A DNA stretch of 10,140 nt. Source: an uncultured Muribaculaceae bacterium (lineage in GTDB: Bacteria > Bacteroidota > Bacteroidia > Bacteroidales > Muribaculaceae). The notes beneath the pieces were generated by a model. That model was not told where the DNA came from. It saw nothing but the letters and a program-made list of their open reading frames with translations, and made no database searches. The DNA lies in assembly GCA_910589425.1 (NCBI GenBank), contig CAJUSZ010000044.1, forward strand, positions 1-10,140, given 5' to 3'. Positions 4,825 to 10,140 of this stretch are shown here, in pieces. Every line of letters starts with the position of its first letter. The first letter of the stretch is position 1. The position numbers and the translations under genes were made by a program.

Positions 4825-6735
4825 ATGAACAGGAAACAACGCAATATGCTCACCCGCATAATCATTGCTCTGGTGATGACCGTGGGGTTGTTTTTCATTG
4901 ACATTACAGGCTGGCCACGCCTCGCTCTCTATCTTGCGGTATACCTGATAATCGGTTACGACATACTGAAAAAGGCGTGGCATGGGATTATCCACGGCCG
5001 GGTGTTTGATGAGAATTTCCTTATGGCCGTGGCAACGGTCGGAGCATTCGCACTCGCCATCTATGAGAAAAGCGGCGACTATCTCGAAGCGATCGCTGTG
5101 ATGCTGTTCTATCAGATCGGCGAGTTTTTCCAGAGCTATGCCGTCGGCAAGAGCCGTCGTAACATAGCGGCGTTGATGGATATACGACCCGACTATGCCA
5201 ATATCGAACAGGACGGCAAGATTATGAAGGTTGACCCCGACGATGTGGATGTCGGCCAGACAATCATCATACAGCCGGGAGAGCGGGTGCCTATCGACGG
5301 CGTTGTCGTTTCAGGCGAGTCCTCGCTCAACACATCCGCACTGACAGGCGAATCGTTGCCGCGCGAGGTCGCCGGCGGAGACGAGGTGATCAGCGGCAGC
5401 ATCAATATGTCAGGGGTGTTGAAAGTCCGCACCACCAAAGAGTTCGGAGATTCCACCGTATCCAAGATTCTGGAACTGGTGGAGGATTCAGCATCGCGAA
5501 AATCCAAATCGGAGAATTTCATCGCTAAGTTCGCACGCATATACACTCCGGCTGTCTGTTATGGCGCTCTGGCGCTTGCGCTGCTGCCTCCGCTGTTCCT
5601 TATCCTGTTCAACGGTGCGCCCGTGAACTTCGCCACATTTGAAACGTGGATCTACCGCGCACTGGTGTTCCTTGTGATCAGTTGCCCGTGTGCGCTGGTT
5701 GTCAGCATACCGCTGTCGTTCTTCGCCGGGATCGGCGGCGCAAGCCGCGAGGGCGTGCTTGTGAAAGGCGCCAACATACTTGAAACGCTGTCAAAAGTCA
5801 AGACAGTGGTGTTCGACAAGACGGGCACGCTTACAAAAGGTGTGTTCGAGGTCAACGCCTACCATGGCGACCACGATCAGGACATAGCCGACCACAAGGC
5901 GCAACTGCTTGAATATGCAGCAATAGCGGAATCTCCCTCATCCCACCCTATTGCCAAATCCCTACAACAGGCTTACGGACAAAAGATCGACCGCAGCCGC
6001 ATGAGCGATGTGAAAGAAATCAGCGGCAAAGGTATCACAGCCGTTATCGACAGCAGGAAGATTGCCGTCGGCAATGAGAAACTGATGCGTGATCTTGGAC
6101 TCACACCTTGCCATTGCAAGACGGCGGGAACTATTGTCCATATTGCCATAGACGGCAAATATGCGGGACACATCGTTCTCGGAGATGTCGTGAAGCCCAC
6201 ATCCGCACAAGCCATTTCCGACCTCCGCCGGTCTGGAGTAACACAGACCGTCATGTTGACCGGAGATGCCCGAGCGGTTGCGGATCAGACCGCCGCCAGT
6301 CTGGGAATGGACAAGGTCTACAGCGAACTTCTTCCGGCAGACAAGGTGGCGCAGCTCGAAAAGATCCTCTCACAATCCAAAGGGGACGATAAAGTTGCGT
6401 TTGCAGGCGACGGCATAAACGATGCACCCGTGCTATCGCGCGCAGACCTCGGCATAGCGATGGGCGCGATGGGAAGCGACGCCGCCATCGAGGCCGCCGA
6501 CGTGGTGCTTATGGACGACGACCCGATGAAGATCGGCAAGGCAATCCGTATCTCGCGCAAGTGTCTGAAAATAGTTTGGGAAAACATCATAATGGCATTG
6601 GGTATCAAAGGCATTTGCCTGGTGCTTGGAGTGTTCGGCATCGTCAACATGTGGCTCGCCATCTTCGCTGACGTAGGCGTGATGATACTCGCCGTGCTCA
6701 ACGCCATAAGAGCCATGTATGTGCGCAAGATATGA
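4825..6735 (+). CDS. P1B-type heavy-metal (Zn/Cd/Pb class) translocating ATPase without N-terminal HMA domain
   Basis: A 636-residue inner-membrane pump that exports metal from the cytosol using ATP. Motifs in order: actuator TGES (174-177); membrane ligand motif CPC (287-289) in SCPCALVVSIPLSF; phosphorylation site DKTGT (Asp331); SSHP with His374-Pro375, the P1B signature; and hinge GDGINDAP (528-535). In the last helices, Lys595 (ALGIKG) and Asp616 (FADVG) match the conserved Lys and Asp of the Zn/Cd/Pb subgroup (ZntA/CadA). That argues for Zn2+/Cd2+ over Cu+. The protein begins directly with the first membrane helix (MNRKQRNMLTRIIIALVM). The usual N-terminal HMA domain is encoded separately upstream. 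AAGGA at 4818-4822 precedes the ATG closely. No clear intrinsic terminator follows. Confidence 0.95.
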   Translation: MNRKQRNMLTRIIIALVMTVGLFFIDITGWPRLALYLAVYLIIGYDILKKAWHGIIHGRVFDENFLMAVATVGAFALAIYEKSGDYLEAIAVMLFYQIGEFFQSYAVGKSRRNIAALMDIRPDYANIEQDGKIMKVDPDDVDVGQTIIIQPGERVPIDGVVVSGESSLNTSALTGESLPREVAGGDEVISGSINMSGVLKVRTTKEFGDSTVSKILELVEDSASRKSKSENFIAKFARIYTPAVCYGALALALLPPLFLILFNGAPVNFATFETWIYRALVFLVISCPCALVVSIPLSFFAGIGGASREGVLVKGANILETLSKVKTVVFDKTGTLTKGVFEVNAYHGDHDQDIADHKAQLLEYAAIAESPSSHPIAKSLQQAYGQKIDRSRMSDVKEISGKGITAVIDSRKIAVGNEKLMRDLGLTPCHCKTAGTIVHIAIDGKYAGHIVLGDVVKPTSAQAISDLRRSGVTQTVMLTGDARAVADQTAASLGMDKVYSELLPADKVAQLEKILSQSKGDDKVAFAGDGINDAPVLSRADLGIAMGAMGSDAAIEAADVVLMDDDPMKIGKAIRISRKCLKIVWENIIMALGIKGICLVLGVFGIVNMWLAIFADVGVMILAVLNAIRAMYVRKI

Positions 6736-6846
6736 TGACTCCGGCCGGATCATTGCAACGAGAGCTGACGCGAAAACCAACGCTATCATTATCAATGAAT
6801 CTTATTTTGGACAATGTAAAATTACAGAAAACCATGCAACTATCTT

Positions 6847-7054
6847 AGAGTGTGTTTTGATTTAACACACACAATTGATATTTAGATTAAAGAATCGTCA
6901 TTTTCAAGAAGTTCCACGTTAATCCCGAGGTCTTTTCCGATGCTTTCCGCCAAGTCTCATCGGTCGCGTAGCCCGCTATGCTCCCTCTTCAACTTGCGGA
7001 AATCATTCAAAAAATCCTCTCAGTCTTAACGCGGGTTAAATTCAAACACACTCT
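6847..7054 (-). repeat. 205-bp interspersed repeat, copy 3 (inverted)
   Basis: The reverse complement of copy 1 with very few differences, including an extra TG in the TGTGTGTG run near the right end. Its termini on the plus strand are AGAGTGTGTTTTGATTTAAC and TTAAATTCAAACACACTCT. It lies in the 362-bp space between the convergent ATPase and hydrolase genes. The rest of that space (6736-6846 and 7055-7097) shows only a short palindrome near 6740-6749 (TCCGGCCGGA) without a T-tract. Confidence 0.88.
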
Positions 7055-7097
7055 TAACCATAAATGCTGAATTGACAATCAACTTTACGGAATTCCC

Positions 7098-8180
7098 TCA
7101 AAGTTTATTACCAAAGAACCCGGTCAGTTTTTCCACAACCTGCTGCACATATTCAGGCACATAGTAGGTTCTTATATGTGTGGCTCCCGGCACGAGGAAC
7201 ATCTCCTTGTCCTGTGTGCCTGTGGCGTTGCTGAAGCAATGCTCGGTCATGTAGAACGTGTCGGCGACGCTGCCCGCAATCATCAACAGAGGTTGATTGA
7301 TAAGGTACATGCCTTCCGACGCATCAAACCCCATCAGATCCATCAGACTGCTCTTGGTGTATCTGAAAGTGGAGTTAGGATGAGCATAGTTGACGATGTA
7401 GTAATCATAACCCTCGCGGTAGAGGTCGAAGGGGAGCTTGGCTGCCTGTTCGGGAGTCATGCCGCTCATGTCGCCTATATATTCTGGTTCGCCTGTCACG
7501 GCCTCGCGCTGACGGGCGGCGCAGGCATCGGCAAGACGTTCCTGAAAGGAGTTTATCTGGCTATCGAGAAATCCGTTGCGGCGAACAAGTCCGGAGTTGA
7601 ACATGCTGAGTGTCGCCACTGCCTTGAAACGCTTGTCGGTCTGCGCGGCGGCGAGAGTGTAGCCGCCGCCTCCGCATATTCCCAGTATGCCCATGCGGTC
7701 GGCATCCACGCCGGGATATTGCGCAAGAATATCAGCGGCACGGTGGATGTCCTCGATGCGGTTCGACGGTATATCCTTCTGGCGGGGCATGCCCTCGCTT
7801 GCGCCCTGATATGCGGCATCAAAAGCGAGGCAGATGTATCCTTTTTCAGCCATAAGCTGGCTGTAATAGCCGGAAACCTGTTCCTTCACGCCTCCGTTGG
7901 GGTGTGCCACAACTATTGCAGGATATTTTTTCGCGGGGTCATAACCTGCGGGTGTATATACGTTGGCCGCGATTTTAAGCCCGTTGAGGTCATACTGTAT
8001 GGGGTGGATATTGACCTGTCCGGCTACATTTTCGGCAATGGGATTGTCATATACGAGTCCCCACGGATTATCGTTGTGGCTCGAGATGTCAGAAACTGCA
8101 ACTTCAGTGAAAGGTGCGTTTTGGGCGGACACACCGACCGCGGATATTGAACAGAGTGCCATTATCAGTAATTTTTTCAT
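7098..8180 (-). CDS. Exported alpha/beta hydrolase with cysteine nucleophile
   Basis: 360 residues. An N-terminal signal peptide (MKKLLIMALCSISAVGVSAQ, likely cut after Ala19 or Gln20) sends it to the periplasm. The hydrolase core starts near residue 60 with strand and oxyanion segments (YPAIVVAHPNGG). The nucleophile elbow reads GICGGGG (167-173), so Cys169 replaces the usual serine of GxSxG, as in dienelactone-hydrolase-like enzymes and relatives of YcjY. Asp307 (IAGSVADTF) and His335 (PGATHIRTYY) can complete the triad. The substrate cannot be told from sequence: an ester, thioester or lactone is plausible. It is the last gene of a three-gene operon, starting 6 bases after the preceding stop codon. 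I could not recognise a more specific family. Confidence 0.88.
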   Translation of the reverse strand: MKKLLIMALCSISAVGVSAQNAPFTEVAVSDISSHNDNPWGLVYDNPIAENVAGQVNIHPIQYDLNGLKIAANVYTPAGYDPAKKYPAIVVAHPNGGVKEQVSGYYSQLMAEKGYICLAFDAAYQGASEGMPRQKDIPSNRIEDIHRAADILAQYPGVDADRMGILGICGGGGYTLAAAQTDKRFKAVATLSMFNSGLVRRNGFLDSQINSFQERLADACAARQREAVTGEPEYIGDMSGMTPEQAAKLPFDLYREGYDYYIVNYAHPNSTFRYTKSSLMDLMGFDASEGMYLINQPLLMIAGSVADTFYMTEHCFSNATGTQDKEMFLVPGATHIRTYYVPEYVQQVVEKLTGFFGNKL

Positions 8181-8186
8181 TCTATA

Positions 8187-8873
8187 TCATTTGAAGATTG
8201 TTTCGACCGTCTTTGCCGCCGTCTGTCCCTCGTCGGAGCCTACCTCCGATGATATAAGCGCGGCGAAGTCGTTCAGTTGTTCCTGTGTGTAACCGAGATT
8301 GCGGCATATTCCGAAATGCGAGCGCAACTGCCCTTCGAGGTTCATTCCGGCGAGTGCCCCTACCGTGGCAAGCTCACGGTAACGATGGCTGAGGTTGTCT
8401 CGGGCAAATATGTCGCCGAAAAGGTGCGAGCGCAGATATTCATCTATCACGGGACAGAACTCATAGACCTTGCCGGTTACGGGACGCCCGACAAGCGCTG
8501 TCCGCGTTTCCTCTCCGAGCGCCGACATATCCGTTCCGGTTGGGACTGGACTTGCCTCATTTCCGATTTCATCATGCTTGCCGGCGGCAGCACGCTGTTC
8601 AGTCTTTGCCATAAAGCGGTTGAGGGCATTGAGCGAGCGGGGGAAGCCGCAGTAGGCGTACATCTGCACGAGGATTTCCTTAATCTCATTCACGCTCAGA
8701 CCGGCATCAAGACCGGAGTCGAATGCTACGTCGAGTTTTTCCATGTCGCCGCGGGCTGTGTAGGCAGCTATCAACGCTACGGATCTCTCCTTGCTGTCAA
8801 GAGTCTGCGCGGACGCCATTGATGATACAGTCATACAGATAAGAGTTATCAAAATTGATATTGTCTTATTCAT
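8187..8873 (-). CDS. Exported two-domain carboxymuconolactone-decarboxylase-family protein
   Basis: 228 residues with a signal peptide (about 1-22, ending SMASA). Two CMD-like helical repeats follow. The first (about 28-88) contains LSVNEIKEILVQMYAYCGFP and RSLNALNRF. The second (about 163-225) contains RYRELATVGALAGM, then EGQLRSHFGICRNLGYTQEQL. CMD-family folds include gamma-carboxymuconolactone decarboxylases and AhpD-type peroxidases. The CxxC redox motif of AhpD is absent (only single cysteines at 75, 140 and 189), so a peroxidase role of that kind is unlikely. AAAGGGAT lies upstream of the ATG at an appropriate distance for ribosome binding. It starts 11 bases after the flavodoxin gene and is cotranscribed with it and the hydrolase. 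A secreted CMD protein beside a flavodoxin suggests action on a quinone-like or aromatic compound, which is inference. Confidence 0.88.
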   Translation of the reverse strand: MNKTISILITLICMTVSSMASAQTLDSKERSVALIAAYTARGDMEKLDVAFDSGLDAGLSVNEIKEILVQMYAYCGFPRSLNALNRFMAKTEQRAAAGKHDEIGNEASPVPTGTDMSALGEETRTALVGRPVTGKVYEFCPVIDEYLRSHLFGDIFARDNLSHRYRELATVGALAGMNLEGQLRSHFGICRNLGYTQEQLNDFAALISSEVGSDEGQTAAKTVETIFK

Positions 8874-8884
8874 AGCGGATCCCT

Positions 8885-9802
8885 TTATTTTACTACTATT
8901 TTACGGGTGTCTACCCCTGATGTGCGCCCTGACTGCATCTGCATCACATACACACCCTGAGGCAAAGGGATATTTTCATTTCTGCTGACAGTGTGGTTGT
9001 AGGCCAGCGCTCCGCTCATGGATGCGATGCGGAGATGCGCGGGCGAATGACCGTCGGCCACACTAACTGCGAGATTGCCGCGGCTGATGTCGAGAGAGAA
9101 CATATTTTCATCATCCGATGAAATTTCGGCTATGCCTGACTGACCGGGCATAAGACCCATGCGACGCAGCCAACCCTCGACCTGATTTGGACGGTTTGGA
9201 ACATCTATACCCTCATCATCGTCCTGCGGTTCGCGGATATTATCGGGATCAATATCTTCGGGCAGAGTGGCGGGAACATGGATTGAGTTGGGTGTGCATT
9301 TGAAGAGTTTCTGCATACCCTCATTGAGATATGTGGTGGCGCCGTAGGTCATGAACGGCACAATGACCTTGTCGCTCAAATCGTATGCGTCAAGGAACGT
9401 ACATACAACCATTGCCGGCTGGTGCCACCATAGCGGAGAGCCTACGAAAATGGTATCATATTGGGCAATCATTTCCTCGGAGGGAAGATTTGCCACCGCC
9501 GGACGCAGGTCATTGTATGCCTCGTTCTGTATAAGCTGGCTGTCATCGTATGGGTTGGCCGCATACGGACGCGAGGGTTCGATGCTGTAGATGTCAGCGC
9601 CTGTAAGTTCGGCTATTCTTTCAGCCACGGCTCTTGTGTTGCCGGTGGCGGAGAAATAGGCTACTAAAGTCTTTGTGCTGCCCGATGGTTCGAGTGGAGC
9701 GTAGTCAGCCTCGTATGAGGGCTCATCGGAACTGCACGATGCCATAAGTGGCATTGTAGCCACAAGGAATGTAAGGAAAAGTGTCAATCGGTTCATATTC
9801 AT
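8885..9802 (-). CDS. Flavodoxin-domain lipoprotein with Por/type IX-like C-terminal tail
   Basis: 305 residues. The N-terminus is a lipoprotein signal (hydrophobic 5-18, LMASC with Cys23), so the protein should be lipid-anchored in the envelope. Residues about 44-220 are a flavodoxin domain: the FMN phosphate loop FSATGNTRAVAE (50-61) and the aromatic loop GSPLWWHQPA (121-130) are clear. It should bind FMN and move electrons. Residues about 232-305 are an extra beta-rich domain (LRIASMSGAL, then IPLPQGVYVMQM, ending TRKIVVK), which strongly resembles the type A C-terminal sorting domain of the Por/type IX secretion system. A lipobox plus such a tail is unusual. First gene of the operon; starts at 9800-9802 or two codons later (MNMN). 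The upstream region carries a structured leader and phased repeats. Confidence 0.88.
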   Translation of the reverse strand: MNMNRLTLFLTFLVATMPLMASCSSDEPSYEADYAPLEPSGSTKTLVAYFSATGNTRAVAERIAELTGADIYSIEPSRPYAANPYDDSQLIQNEAYNDLRPAVANLPSEEMIAQYDTIFVGSPLWWHQPAMVVCTFLDAYDLSDKVIVPFMTYGATTYLNEGMQKLFKCTPNSIHVPATLPEDIDPDNIREPQDDDEGIDVPNRPNQVEGWLRRMGLMPGQSGIAEISSDDENMFSLDISRGNLAVSVADGHSPAHLRIASMSGALAYNHTVSRNENIPLPQGVYVMQMQSGRTSGVDTRKIVVK

Positions 9803-9848
9803 ATATGTTTGTTTTTATAATTTATTTTCACTCCGCAACAGCGAAGCT

Positions 9849-9916
9849 CTTGCGAGTGAGTTCCGAGCGCAAGTCGGCCATTGGCCAGTGCGCGTTGGCT
9901 TGCCACGGAAACTCAC
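9849..9916 (-). promoter_or_regulatory. GC-rich leader with alternative hairpins upstream of the flavodoxin operon
   Basis: A GC-rich island in otherwise AT-rich DNA. GTGAGTTCCG (9856-9865) pairs with CGGAAACTCAC (9906-9916) with one bulge. Inside, GCAAG (9869-9873) pairs with CTTGC (9899-9903), and GGCC (9876-9879) with GGCC (9883-9886). Alternatively CGCAAG (9868-9873) pairs with CTTGCG (9849-9854), which breaks the large stem. The whole lies in the 5' leader of the flavodoxin transcript. It may be an attenuator-like or ligand-sensing RNA, or a dispersed repeat. No known riboswitch was recognised, and no T-tract follows. Confidence 0.5.
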
Positions 9917-9918
9917 CG

Positions 9919-9926
9919 CAAAATTA
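9919..9926 (-). promoter_or_regulatory. Proximal -7 box of the flavodoxin operon
   Basis: TAATTTTG on the minus strand, a perfect TAnnTTTG, with no good -33 box. A transcript from here would begin almost exactly at the 5' side of the large leader stem (9916). Confidence 0.5.
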
Positions 9927-9955
9927 TATCCAATTTACCTCATTGAGTAACTCAT

Positions 9956-10048
9956 ATTACTGATTGAATATCCAAAATTACGGATTCTAACATCCACATA
10001 TCAAGGCGATAACACATATTACGGATTAATTAACCATTATTACTGATT
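9956..10048. promoter_or_regulatory. Four phased direct repeats of ATTAC(T/G)GATT (candidate operators)
   Basis: ATTACTGATT at 9956-9965, ATTACGGATT at 9977-9986, ATTACGGATT at 10018-10027 and ATTACTGATT at 10039-10048. Start-to-start distances are 21, 41 and 21 bp, close to whole helical turns, so all four lie on about the same face of the DNA. Paired sites 21 bp apart are typical of AraC-family activators. The order of the variable base is T, G, G, T, so the two 21-bp pairs mirror each other in this base. They lie 150-245 bp upstream of the flavodoxin start. Confidence 0.7.
9973..10004 (-). promoter_or_regulatory. Distal candidate promoter of the flavodoxin operon
   Basis: TTG (10002-10004, minus strand) is followed by a 21-bp spacer and TAATTTTG (9973-9980). 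The -7 box overlaps the second ATTACGGATT repeat. If this is the active promoter, repeats 3 and 4 lie just upstream of the -33 box and repeat 1 lies near the start of transcription, giving both activating and repressing positions. Confidence 0.45.
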
Positions 10049-10140
10049 CATATACCCAGCATAGCCGGAGTCGGAATATTATGAGTATTTTTCCCATCTT
10101 TGACACCTTATAGGAGATAAAACCGACATTATCGTCTGAT
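10049..10140. other. Right edge of the window, no assignable gene
   Basis: On the minus strand a frame is open from the edge to a TAA near 10028 (containing FISYKVSKMGKILIIF) and could be the tail of a gene outside the window, but it overlaps repeats 3 and 4 and is not convincing. AGGAG occurs on the plus strand near 10112, but no start codon follows within the window. Confidence 0.3.

Noticed and set aside
6735..6752. Palindrome around TCCGGCCGGA as terminator of the ATPase gene
   Set aside because: The stem is not followed by a T-tract on either strand.
6433..6795. His-rich minus-strand frame opposite the ATPase end
   Set aside because: It is antisense to the conserved ATPase hinge region; the His runs come from the reverse complement of ATPase codons, not a metal-binding protein.
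6782..6800. Fur-box-like TATCATTATCAATGA
   Set aside because: Only about half of a Fur box is matched, and it lies between convergent genes where no promoter is expected.
4592..7054. Composite transposon with copies 2 and 3 as ends
   Set aside because: No transposase is present and no target duplication flanks the unit; copies 1 and 3 are closer to each other than to copy 2, so the bracketing is probably independent insertion.
7176..8150. A 324-codon open frame on the plus strand
   Set aside because: It lies wholly antisense to the alpha/beta hydrolase, whose signal peptide, triad and operon spacing are clear. The antisense translation has no recognisable domain.
9781..9963. 60-codon plus-strand frame across the flavodoxin leader
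   Set aside because: No ribosome-binding site or domain was found, and it is explained by the GC-rich structured leader read in the other direction. It would deserve another look only if the same peptide recurs in many genomes.

Overview
The window looks like a chromosomal stretch from a gut-type Bacteroidales, most likely near the Muribaculaceae. This rests on four things: promoter boxes of the Bacteroidetes type (TAnnTTTG, here TAATTTTG or TAACTTTG), A-rich leaders in place of strong Shine-Dalgarno sites, a lipoprotein with a Por/type IX-like C-terminal tail, and the style of the proteins. The family assignment is inference. No rRNA, tRNA, CRISPR array or complete insertion sequence was seen.

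Layout. Positions 1-431 hold the end of an unidentified gene (stop at 138-140), a strong terminator, and a doubtful remnant of an ATPase C-terminus. A Fic-domain AMP-transferase with a built-in inhibitory motif and a winged-helix tail follows at 538-1539, transcribed from a near-perfect promoter that leaves almost no leader. Positions 1850-6735 form a heavy-metal (zinc/cadmium/copper type) resistance island. On the minus strand it has an AraC-type regulator with an N-terminal metal-binding-like CxxC domain, an SO_0444-type Cu/Zn efflux permease fused to an HMA domain, and a Fur-family repressor. Divergently on the plus strand it has a 71-residue HMA protein and a P1B-type ATPase that lacks its own HMA domain. 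The 170-bp region between the divergent units holds an inverted repeat, a spaced direct repeat and promoter boxes in both directions.

A roughly 205-bp repeat with terminal inverted repeats occurs three times (1539-1744, 4592-4795, and inverted at 6847-7054). It lies right after the Fic gene, inside the HMA-ATPase operon, and between the convergent ATPase and hydrolase genes, so copies bracket the metal genes. It resembles a MITE or a large structured intergenic repeat.

Positions 7098-9802 are a tight minus-strand operon of three exported proteins: a flavodoxin-domain lipoprotein with a sorting-domain-like tail, a two-domain carboxymuconolactone-decarboxylase-family protein, and an alpha/beta hydrolase with a cysteine nucleophile. 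Together they suggest an envelope redox or detoxification function of unknown substrate. Upstream (9803-10140) is an unusually rich regulatory region: four copies of ATTAC(T/G)GATT spaced 21, 41 and 21 bp, two perfect -7 boxes, and a GC-rich leader that can form alternative hairpins. The phased repeats, the structured leader and the 205-bp repeat family are the least explained signals here.
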